Below are positions 44,814-53,250 of a DNA stretch of 64,000 nucleotides, in pieces (the stretch's first letter is position 1; every line of letters starts with the position of its first letter). A model generated the notes under the pieces. That model ran no database searches. It was not told where the DNA came from and worked only from the letters and a program-made list of their open reading frames with translations. Source of the stretch: Jejuia sp043557195 (GTDB lineage Bacteria > Bacteroidota > Bacteroidia > Flavobacteriales > Flavobacteriaceae); assembly GCA_043557195.1 (NCBI GenBank), contig CP121314.1:682001-746000 (forward strand), given 5' to 3'. The position numbers and the translations under genes are program-made.

Positions 44814-47363
44814 ATGAAAAAAATTACTATAGTAATTGCAGCATTAATATCAACTTTGGGTTTTTCTCAAGTAGTACATTACAATTGGCCTACTGCAACT
44901 GGTGAAGCAATTTTATCTGACAAGTATCAAGTTTTTGTAAAACATGGTACTGGTGCTGAGGAAGAAATAGAAGTACTAATGTCTGAAGCTGACCCTAATG
45001 ATATTCAATACGACTTTAAAACCGCTGAACTAACTGGAAGAACATTTTCCTTTGCATCTTTATCCTATGATAAAATTAGCGGCTCTGGATTAACTTTTAG
45101 AGTAGTAAAAACATTTGGAAATACATCTAATAATGCAGAAATCGTTCCTAAAAGTTATAACATCACACCTACGGTTTCTAACAATCAGGTTACTTTTAAT
45201 ATTAATGACGACAACAAATTTATATCCATTAATTTTCAAGATACAGAAAATGAAACAGCTACAGAAAAATGGATAAAGCATATGCTTATGATTTTTATTG
45301 ACCCACCAGAAACTGGTGCTCCAAACCCAACAGACTCTGGAGTAGTAGTTTACTCTAATAGTGTTTCTCCAACAGCACTAAATAACGCCTCAATAGTTTA
45401 CTTCCCTCAAGGTTATCATAATTTAGATGATTATCCTTTTGGAAATGCTATAATAGATTTTGAAGGAAAAATAACCTTAGGAAACGGACAAAAAATGTAC
45501 CTGGAAGGAGGAGCATTTGTTGAGGGTCTTGTTAGAAGAAATAATTTTAATGATACAAATCAAAAGGTATATGGTAGAGGTGTTTTGTCGGGTAGGCAAT
45601 ATATCTGGCAAGATGGATCGGGCAACAAACCTTACAGAGATATTATTGAACTCGGTAAGTTTGCTGAGGTTAGTGGTATTCATGTTGTCGATTCTCCGTT
45701 ACATGGAATCGTATCGCCAAATAACATGACCATTTCCAATCTGAAGTTCTTAGGATGGCATTCTAATAATGATGCCGTTCGTGTTGGACAAGACAGTGAA
45801 ATTAAAGACAGCTTTATTAGGGCTGTAGATGATTTCTTTTACAATTTCGATAACTATGTTCACGATTGTGTACTTTGGGCAGGACATAATGGTGCTGTTT
45901 TAACCTATGGATGGGGTGGAGACCCTGGTGGAAACACCTATAATTCGGGTGCTTCTACCATGGAAAATATAGACATTATAAATCCAGAATGGACAGGACT
46001 TGGAAATAATAATGGATTAGTAGCTGCTCAAATAGGGTTGGATTACAAACCGTTTGCTTATAATAATGGTAGCACGTTAACCACATTACGTAATATTAGA
46101 ATAGAAGGCTCTATACCAGGTATTTTAAATTTAAAACCAAGATCTAATGGCGGCACACCAAATGCTGTACAAGTTACACAAGCTGACTTAGGGTATTTAG
46201 GAGACTTATTGCTTGAAGACATAAATGTAGAACAGCAATTTGGAAAAGGGCGTATAAAGGGGCAAGCCAATGCCACTACAACCGGTAACGAAACTTTTTT
46301 TACGCAAAATGTTACTTTAACGAACATTACAATTGATGGTACCAACTTAAACAATATTAATGCTCCTGTATTTTTTGATATTGAAGCTAGTACCACCCAA
46401 AACATTAATTTTGATATTGGTACTGGAGCATCCAGCTCTAATTTGGAAATTGATGATTTCTCTACTTCAACAATGACTCAGTTGCCTAACCAAGTTAGCG
46501 GTGACGCAGGATTAAACCAAAGAGGAATTACAAATACAGACGTAGCTTCAATACCGGCAGGTACCGGAAAATGGTTTGCAGCCGACACTTGGGGCGGTTC
46601 CGTACCATCAGAATTTGATTTTGATATACAATCCACTGGTGGAAATCCAAATAATTTTCTATCAAGAACTTCTGTGTCTCAATTTGCCAAAGGCGTTGCC
46701 TATGTTTTTAATAATACAGAAGCTCATGCTTTTGGGATACTGAACATGTCTTTCGATTATAAATGGACTTCACCTAGAACCTCTGATAGAATTTCATATA
46801 AAGTTTATGGTATTCAGGATAATGAAGCAGATGGTATTGAAGATTATGTAAGGCTCACCGGAGGGTCTGGAGCCTTTGGAGATAATGATGCTACAAAATA
46901 TGTAGGAAGTGATGGTGTTGAGTTAGCCGGTACTAATGATCTAGGAGTAGCCAATATATGGACTACAGTAAATTATGCTATAGACGTTACAGGTTATGAA
47001 TATATTGTTATCGCATTTAGTGGTGCTTTTGGTACGGCAATTGACACAAATAGCGAAGCAATTGAAGACGTTTTTGGTTTAGACAATGTTAGTATACCTG
47101 AAAACTTAGTCTTATCAACTAAAGATTTTAAACAAAATAATCTGGCAGCTTACCCAAATCCTGCAACGGATATTATAACTTTAAATAACCTGAACGGCTT
47201 TTATTTCTACAGAATAATTGATATTTCTGGAAAGCAAATTACCAATGTAACTAAACAGAATACAAATAGTATTGATGTAAGCTTTTTAAAAGCAGGCATG
47301 TACTTTCTAGAAGTTACAACAAACGATAACATAACGAGTATAGTTAAAATAGTTAAAAGTTAA
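44814..47363 (+). CDS. Secreted beta-helix glycosidase-like protein, paralogue of 42197-44722
   Basis: This 849-residue protein has the same layout as its neighbour: signal peptide, beta-sandwich (HYNWPTATGEAILSDKYQVF), beta-helix, accessory domain and type IX tail (YPNPATDIITLNNLNG). In the active-site region NNDGIRIG of the neighbour becomes NNDAVRVG, while VDDFFYN and GHNGAVLTYGW are kept. The accessory domain (GTGKWFAADTWGG ... FGLDNVSIPE) is much more diverged than that of its neighbour. Tandem duplication and divergence suggest two related linkages are attacked. A terminator follows. Confidence 0.8.
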   Translation: MKKITIVIAALISTLGFSQVVHYNWPTATGEAILSDKYQVFVKHGTGAEEEIEVLMSEADPNDIQYDFKTAELTGRTFSFASLSYDKISGSGLTFRVVKTFGNTSNNAEIVPKSYNITPTVSNNQVTFNINDDNKFISINFQDTENETATEKWIKHMLMIFIDPPETGAPNPTDSGVVVYSNSVSPTALNNASIVYFPQGYHNLDDYPFGNAIIDFEGKITLGNGQKMYLEGGAFVEGLVRRNNFNDTNQKVYGRGVLSGRQYIWQDGSGNKPYRDIIELGKFAEVSGIHVVDSPLHGIVSPNNMTISNLKFLGWHSNNDAVRVGQDSEIKDSFIRAVDDFFYNFDNYVHDCVLWAGHNGAVLTYGWGGDPGGNTYNSGASTMENIDIINPEWTGLGNNNGLVAAQIGLDYKPFAYNNGSTLTTLRNIRIEGSIPGILNLKPRSNGGTPNAVQVTQADLGYLGDLLLEDINVEQQFGKGRIKGQANATTTGNETFFTQNVTLTNITIDGTNLNNINAPVFFDIEASTTQNINFDIGTGASSSNLEIDDFSTSTMTQLPNQVSGDAGLNQRGITNTDVASIPAGTGKWFAADTWGGSVPSEFDFDIQSTGGNPNNFLSRTSVSQFAKGVAYVFNNTEAHAFGILNMSFDYKWTSPRTSDRISYKVYGIQDNEADGIEDYVRLTGGSGAFGDNDATKYVGSDGVELAGTNDLGVANIWTTVNYAIDVTGYEYIVIAFSGAFGTAIDTNSEAIEDVFGLDNVSIPENLVLSTKDFKQNNLAAYPNPATDIITLNNLNGFYFYRIIDISGKQITNVTKQNTNSIDVSFLKAGMYFLEVTTNDNITSIVKIVKS

Positions 47364-47392
47364 ATTCTTTTTCTAAGATTTAAAACTCATTC

Positions 47393-47418
47393 AAAGCACA
47401 CATAATGTGTGCTTTTTT
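47393..47418 (+). terminator. Rho-independent terminator after the second beta-helix gene
   Basis: AAAGCACACA (47393-47402) pairs with TGTGTGCTTT (47406-47415) and runs into seven T. Confidence 0.8.
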
Positions 47419-47538
47419 TATTACATAAATCTCATTTTAAACAAATTAGCTAATTAAAAGAACTTTTAAAGCAGTCATTTTTTTAGATGTATACTAATTT
47501 TAAACTCAATTAAAAAATAAATCAAAAACTATTTAATT

Positions 47539-48519
47539 ATGAAAAAAATTACTTTTTTTATTGCTTGCTTAATTGCAACGCTTTCTTATTCACAAACTTA
47601 CACAGAAACCTTTGATAGTGAAGTTTTAGCCCCTGTACTACAAGATGCCTCAAACGAAGGTTTAGACAACAGTTACTTTAGTACCATTGCTTCTGGTGAT
47701 GGTATATGGTATACAGTACAAGGATTTGGTACAACAGATTTTGGAATTCAAACTTCAAATGGTAATCCTGGAAACTACGTGAGCAGAATTAGCGAAACAC
47801 AATTTGCTAGAGGCTTTGCTTATGTGTATAACAATGCAGATGCATCTGTAACCGGATCCATAGACATTAGTTTTGATTACTTTTATAACACGTCCTTTGA
47901 TAATGGAAATACTAATGGTCGCTTTGGTTTTAGAGTTTGGGGAATCAGCACCGATAGCTCTGTAGACGGTGTTTTTGCACTAACTAGCGGTAACGGAAAT
48001 TTTGGAGACAATAACAGTACCAATTACACCCTTAGTTCTGGCGAAGAAACATCACTTTTAGCACATACTCACGTTCCTTACAGTAATTCTTGGACTAACT
48101 CAGGAAACTTTACAATTGATTTTGGTACTGCCGGACAATATGATATTATTGTTGTTGTTTTTGGACAAGTATTTGGAAATCCTGATCAAACTGGAAACCC
48201 CGTTGAAACTTATTTTGGCGTAGACAATGTTGTTTTACCAACACAATCCAACCCGCAACCAACTGTTTTGTCAACGGAAGGATTTGATAGACCACAACTA
48301 TCCGTATATCCTAACCCTGTAAACGATATTATAAATATTAAGAATTTAAAAGGAGAGTACTCATACAATATTTATAATTTTACTGGTAAATTATTATTAA
48401 ATAACACGAAAGCTATATCAAAAGAAATAAATGTTAGCTCTTTAAGTAAAGGACTTTACTTGTTAGAAGTTATAGATTCTGAAAATGTTAAAAGTATTAG
48501 TAAAATAATTAAAGAGTAA
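47539..48519 (+). CDS. Stand-alone copy of the beta-helix accessory domain with type IX sorting tail
   Basis: This 326-residue protein has a signal ending YSQ. The rest (YTETFDSEVLAPVLQDASNEG, WYTVQGFGTTDFGIQ, NPVETYFGVDNVVLPTQSNPQ) matches almost word for word the C-terminal domain of the 841-residue protein, without a beta-helix. It ends with a type IX tail (YPNPVNDIINIKNLKG). No catalytic motif is seen, so a glycan-binding or surface-anchoring role is the simplest reading. The domain is of unknown family. It is a separate gene with its own terminator. Confidence 0.75.
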   Translation: MKKITFFIACLIATLSYSQTYTETFDSEVLAPVLQDASNEGLDNSYFSTIASGDGIWYTVQGFGTTDFGIQTSNGNPGNYVSRISETQFARGFAYVYNNADASVTGSIDISFDYFYNTSFDNGNTNGRFGFRVWGISTDSSVDGVFALTSGNGNFGDNNSTNYTLSSGEETSLLAHTHVPYSNSWTNSGNFTIDFGTAGQYDIIVVVFGQVFGNPDQTGNPVETYFGVDNVVLPTQSNPQPTVLSTEGFDRPQLSVYPNPVNDIINIKNLKGEYSYNIYNFTGKLLLNNTKAISKEINVSSLSKGLYLLEVIDSENVKSISKIIKE

Positions 48520-48555
48520 TTTTAAGACTAATCGCATAACATTCATCATTCACTC

Positions 48556-48588
48556 AAAAGCCCGTTTTATAAAACGGGCTTTTGTTTT
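48556..48588 (+). terminator. Strong rho-independent terminator
   Basis: AAAAGCCCGTTTT (48556-48568) pairs with AAAACGGGCTTTT (48571-48583) and is followed by more T. Confidence 0.9.
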
Positions 48589-48684
48589 ATATAAAAAAGC
48601 TAAATAATCCTCTGATAAAACAATATCTACATTAAAAAAACACTTTATTTTGAACATACAAAAAGTACTTTAAAAAAATAATTT

Positions 48685-49719
48685 ATGAAATTAAAACTTA
48701 GTTATTTATTACTCATTCTAATATTAAGTATATCATCCTGTAAAGTAAAAAGCAACTCAAAAGACGATAATATATTAAAAATAAACACTACAGACCCTAA
48801 AACCTATCCTTACACATTTAAAGCGGAAAGCAACCCTATTATAAAACATTTAAGAACTGCTGATCCAGATTGCCATGTTTGGTCAGATGGAAAAATGTGG
48901 ATGTACACATCTCAAGATCATGACCCCGTTCCTGGAGGCGGTCCTGGTTATGCAAAAATGGATGGGTATCATGTATTCTCATCTGAAGATTTAATGACTT
49001 GGACAGACCATGGTGAAATTTTCCACTCTCGAGATGCCAATTGGGGTATTGAAGGCGGAGGCTGGTTGTGGGCACCAGGAGTTGCCTTTAAAAATGACAC
49101 CTACTATTTATACTATCCGCATAAAGATAAAAATGAAAAATGGCGCATAGGTGTAGCTACAAGCAAAAAACCACAAGGCCCTTTTAAAGATTCTGGTAAC
49201 TATATTGAAGGTACGCATGGTATAGACCCTATGTGTTTTATAGATGATGATGGGGAAGCCTATTTATATTTTGACCATAGTGTTGCTAAACTTAAACCTA
49301 ATATGATGGAATTAGCAGAAGAAGAGCATCTAATTGATTACGGCGCCAATGATAGAAAAGAAACCAACGAAGATATGGTTGAAGCCCCTTGGATGTATAA
49401 ACGCAACGGTATTTATTATTTTTCATACAGTAATTATAAAAACAAAGCATATCAAGGGTTTTATGGTATGGGAACAAGTCCGTACGGTCCATTTGAATGG
49501 AAAGGTGCTGTAAATAGAAATGCTCCGGGAGCGCAAGATCATCACTCGATTGTAGAATTTAAAAACCAATGGTATTATTTTTATCATGTTGGTAACTACA
49601 CCAATGAAAAAGGTGAAAAAGGGAGAGGAAATAGACGAAGTGTTTGCGTAGACTATTTATACCATAATGAAGATGGCACGATGAAACTTGTTGAACAAAC
49701 CAAAAAAGGAATTAATTAA
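48685..49719 (+). CDS. GH43 family lipoprotein
   Basis: This 344-residue protein has a lipobox ILILSISSC. The propeller shows RTADPDCHVWSDGKMWMYTSQDHD (catalytic base Asp), GIDPMCFIDDDGEAYLYF and DMVEAPWMYKRNG (catalytic acid Glu), a classic GH43 set. It is related to the GH43 at 40568 but lacks the C-terminal binding module. As a lipoprotein it probably acts on oligosaccharides at the cell surface or in the periplasm. The DUF5060 gene follows after 20 bases, so they are co-transcribed. Confidence 0.88.
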   Translation: MKLKLSYLLLILILSISSCKVKSNSKDDNILKINTTDPKTYPYTFKAESNPIIKHLRTADPDCHVWSDGKMWMYTSQDHDPVPGGGPGYAKMDGYHVFSSEDLMTWTDHGEIFHSRDANWGIEGGGWLWAPGVAFKNDTYYLYYPHKDKNEKWRIGVATSKKPQGPFKDSGNYIEGTHGIDPMCFIDDDGEAYLYFDHSVAKLKPNMMELAEEEHLIDYGANDRKETNEDMVEAPWMYKRNGIYYFSYSNYKNKAYQGFYGMGTSPYGPFEWKGAVNRNAPGAQDHHSIVEFKNQWYYFYHVGNYTNEKGEKGRGNRRSVCVDYLYHNEDGTMKLVEQTKKGIN

Positions 49720-49739
49720 TTACCCAACAATAATTAAAA

Positions 49740-51497
49740 ATGAAACGATTAAAAATGGCTTTATTAGCCTGCATATTATTGTGTTTTAATTGTAAAAAAA
49801 ACGTAGAAATATCTGGAAACTTATCTAAATGGCAACCTGTTATATTAACTTTTAACGGCCCAGAATTAAAAGAAGAAAGTGCTACGTTTCGTGATTACAA
49901 ACTAGATGTTACATTCACAAATCAAGATAAAAGCTATACCGTTCCGGGTTATTTTGCTGCTGATGGTAATGCAGCTAATACAAGTGCAAACTCTGGAAAT
50001 AAATGGCGGGTTATTTTCACACCAGATAAAATTGGTAAATGGTCTTATAAAGTAGCTTTTAAAAAAGGTAAAGATATTGCAGCGAGTGCAGATAATTTAA
50101 ATGGTGAAGCATTAGAACTTGATGGAGAAACTGGTAGCTTTTATGTTAGCGAAATAGATGCTAATGCTACTGGGTTTTACAAAAAAGGAGACCTTCGTTA
50201 TGTTGGAGAACGCTATTTAAAATATGGAGAAACAGGCGAATGGTTTATTAAAGCGGGTCCAGGAGGTCCAGAAAACTTTCTTGGTTATGCAGAGTTTGAC
50301 AATACATATAATGTAGAAGGCGGAGTGGCAACAGATAGTATGCTTGGAGACAATCGTTTACACGAGTACGAACCACATATTAAAGATTGGAAAGTAGGAG
50401 ACCCTACATGGCAAGATGGAAAAGGAAAAGGCATTATTGGGTCTATTAATTACCTCGCCTCAAAAGGGCTAAACACCCTATACATGGTTAATAACAATGT
50501 TAATGGAGATGGTAGAGATTGTTGGCCATGGGTTAAATATGAAGATAGAGATATTTATGATGTATCTAAACTAGACCAATGGAATATTGTTTTAAATCAT
50601 TTAAACACCAAAGGCTTACATATTGATTTTCTTATTTGGGAAGCAGAAAACACAAAGCTTCTAAATGGAGGTGATATGGGTATTGAGCGAAGGATTTACT
50701 ACCGAGAACTTATTGCAAGATTTGGATATTTACCCGGGTTACGTTGGAATGTTTCAGAAGAACCTCAAATTACGCCACAACAAATGTTAGAAAATGTAAA
50801 TTACATAACTCAAATTGAACCTTACGGAAAAGCATTAGGCGCAGAATGTTCTTATTTACCCGAAAAACGAGATGAAGAATACAATCCACTTTTGGGTCAT
50901 AAAAACTTTGATGGCGCATGGATGCAAATACACAAAGATCACCATAATGAAATACTAAAATGGTTAGGCAGGTCTGAAAAATCAGGACACAAATGGGTTG
51001 TAAGCATAGACGAATCTATGGCCATTTATACAGATTCGACTGATGAAGCTAGACAAATTTTTTGGAATGTATTAACTGCGGGAGGTGAAGGTTTTGATGT
51101 GTATTTTGGATACGGCGGTGGTACTTGCGATATAGCAAATGAAGATTTTAGAAATAGAGATGAAATTTGGTCACAATTAGCCATTGGTATAGAATTTTTT
51201 CATAATGAAAATATCAACCCGCTGCTTCCTAAAATGAAAAATCACAATGAACTAGGTAACGGAAAAATTCTAGCATTACCAGGAGATACATATATCATTT
51301 ATTTAAACAAAGAAGACGCAGTTTTAAATTTATTAGAAGTTAGTGGTCAGTTTAATATCCTTTGGTTAAACCCTGTAAAAAATGGAGATTTACATGAAGG
51401 AAGTATAAAACAAGTATCTGGTGGAAGTGAAGTGAATTTAGGAAATCCACCATCTGAAAATGATGAATGGGTAGTTCTTGTTAAAAAAGCACCATAA
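49740..51497 (+). CDS. DUF5060-containing lipoprotein, putative glycosidase
   Basis: This 585-residue protein has a lipobox LLCFNC. Residues about 28-130 match the DUF5060 beta-sandwich (KLDVTFTNQDKSYTVPGYFAADG ... KWRVIFTPDKIGKWSYKVAF). The middle is a probable TIM barrel with GLRWNVSEEPQ (residues about 335-345) and WVVSIDES (about 418-425), whose Glu residues could be the catalytic pair of a clan-A enzyme. The C-terminus is a small beta domain. DUF5060 proteins occur in algal polysaccharide loci and are often predicted agarase-like enzymes. Activity here is unproven. Confidence 0.75.
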   Translation: MKRLKMALLACILLCFNCKKNVEISGNLSKWQPVILTFNGPELKEESATFRDYKLDVTFTNQDKSYTVPGYFAADGNAANTSANSGNKWRVIFTPDKIGKWSYKVAFKKGKDIAASADNLNGEALELDGETGSFYVSEIDANATGFYKKGDLRYVGERYLKYGETGEWFIKAGPGGPENFLGYAEFDNTYNVEGGVATDSMLGDNRLHEYEPHIKDWKVGDPTWQDGKGKGIIGSINYLASKGLNTLYMVNNNVNGDGRDCWPWVKYEDRDIYDVSKLDQWNIVLNHLNTKGLHIDFLIWEAENTKLLNGGDMGIERRIYYRELIARFGYLPGLRWNVSEEPQITPQQMLENVNYITQIEPYGKALGAECSYLPEKRDEEYNPLLGHKNFDGAWMQIHKDHHNEILKWLGRSEKSGHKWVVSIDESMAIYTDSTDEARQIFWNVLTAGGEGFDVYFGYGGGTCDIANEDFRNRDEIWSQLAIGIEFFHNENINPLLPKMKNHNELGNGKILALPGDTYIIYLNKEDAVLNLLEVSGQFNILWLNPVKNGDLHEGSIKQVSGGSEVNLGNPPSENDEWVVLVKKAP

Positions 51498-51547
51498 AAC
51501 CAATAAGAAAAAGTAAAAAAAATTGAAAGAAAACAAAAAATAAAGCT

Positions 51548-53203
51548 ATGAAAAAAACAACTACTTTAATGATTATCTTTTTTCTCCTTTCAATAGGAGT
51601 AAAAGCGCAGTTAAACACCTATTCAGCCTTACCAGGAGACAAACTTAAGTCTGGCGATTATACTGTTAGAGTTCAGCAAAATGGTGCCAGTTATCAAGAT
51701 TCTTATGTATACGAATACATGAAAAATAATGGCAATAACGCCACGACAAATGATCCTTTTAACATATCAAATAACGGAAAGGTAAATGCGTTAACAAATT
51801 CAAATCATTGGACTTGTTTTTCCTTTGGGGGAAATTCCGTTACTGTTGAGATAACTAAACTAAGTGGTTCTATTTCAGATTGTAAAATTTTCCCTTCAAG
51901 ATATAATTTATCTGCAACTTATAGTGGTGGTAAAGCTTACATAACCGTTCCAAGTCCTAATAAAAAAATATATTTAGAAATTGATGGTAATATAGGGCAA
52001 CCACTGTTCATTTTCGCTGATAAATTAGAAACTAATATTCCATCTCAATCAGACCCAAATGTGGTATATTTTGCTCCTGGAATTCATGATTTAGGACTTA
52101 ATTATACACCTCCTTCAAACATAACAACTATCTACATTGCTGGAGGGGCTTACGTTACAGGAAATATATATACCAATAATCGAATAAATCTTACGGTTAG
52201 AGGTCGCGGTATTTTATCAGGCGAAGGCATACAATTTAGACCTAATGGTGGTGTTGATGCACATATTTATTTTGCTGGCAATAATTCTGATAATTGTAAA
52301 GTTGAAGGTATTACCATAATGAAACCTATTCATTATCATTTACTTTCAAGAGGGCAATTTGACGTTGATAATGTAAAATGTTTTTCAATGAATAATACCA
52401 CAGATGGTTGGGGTGCTGGCTATGGAAGTGGCAATGCATCGTCTTGTACAAATAGTTTTTTTAAAGTGAATGATGATGTTTGGAAACTTTATGGTGACAA
52501 CTTTGTTATTCAAGATAATGTGGTTTACCAGCAAACTAATGGGCATGTTTTTCAATTTGGTTGGGGCGGACAAGAAAGTAAAAATTCGCAAATAGACAGA
52601 ATTGACATTGTAAGAAGTAGTGAAACTGAATCTACTTACCCTGCTGGTGAAGGACATCCAATAATTGGTTGGGCTAATGCTAATACTGGAAAAGTTCAAA
52701 CAGGCCATGTTTTTAATGATATTGTTGTTGAAAATGGTATCAGCAGAATTTTTGATATTGATGGTGGCGGCATCGTTAATATTCAAATGAATAACTTCAC
52801 TATTAATAATACGGTTAAGCAGAGTATTGTACCTTCAAGCGGTATGACAATAAATATGAGTTGTGTTGTTGTAGATGATAGTTGCGTAAATACTAGTGAA
52901 TTTAATAACTCAAATGGTATATCCATCGTGTGTAACGGTTGTACTGCACTAAGTTTAGATGATGTTATACAAAATTTAAAAATATCCACGTACCCTAACC
53001 CAGTAAAGAATATTATTATTGTTAAAAACATTGATAATAGATACTCTTATAAAGTTTATGATTTATCTGGTAAACTACTAAAGCATTCAAGCAAACAATT
53101 ATCAAATAAAATTAATGTATCCGAATTGAGTAGTGGCATCTATTTTTTAGAAATAGTTGGTTCTAACAATAATAATTATATCTCTAAAATTATTAAAGAA
53201 TAA
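51548..53203 (+). CDS. Secreted beta-helix glycosidase-like protein with type IX sorting tail
   Basis: This 551-residue protein has a signal ending VKAQ. A short N-terminal beta-sandwich is followed by a right-handed beta-helix (LTVRGRGILSGEGIQ, CKVEGITIMKPIHYHLLSRG, CTNSFFKVNDDVWKLYGDN) and a type IX tail (YPNPVKNIIIVKNIDN). TTDGWGAG and VNDDVWKLY match the acid-bearing segments of the 459-residue protein in the leftward arm. It lacks the accessory domain of the two larger paralogues. A hydrolase of the same polysaccharide is likely. It converges with the regulator gene. Confidence 0.78.
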   Translation: MKKTTTLMIIFFLLSIGVKAQLNTYSALPGDKLKSGDYTVRVQQNGASYQDSYVYEYMKNNGNNATTNDPFNISNNGKVNALTNSNHWTCFSFGGNSVTVEITKLSGSISDCKIFPSRYNLSATYSGGKAYITVPSPNKKIYLEIDGNIGQPLFIFADKLETNIPSQSDPNVVYFAPGIHDLGLNYTPPSNITTIYIAGGAYVTGNIYTNNRINLTVRGRGILSGEGIQFRPNGGVDAHIYFAGNNSDNCKVEGITIMKPIHYHLLSRGQFDVDNVKCFSMNNTTDGWGAGYGSGNASSCTNSFFKVNDDVWKLYGDNFVIQDNVVYQQTNGHVFQFGWGGQESKNSQIDRIDIVRSSETESTYPAGEGHPIIGWANANTGKVQTGHVFNDIVVENGISRIFDIDGGGIVNIQMNNFTINNTVKQSIVPSSGMTINMSCVVVDDSCVNTSEFNNSNGISIVCNGCTALSLDDVIQNLKISTYPNPVKNIIIVKNIDNRYSYKVYDLSGKLLKHSSKQLSNKINVSELSSGIYFLEIVGSNNNNYISKIIKE

Positions 53204-53250
53204 ATTATAGTGTTATAATGAATATTTAAGCTTAATAATAGTTTTAGAAT

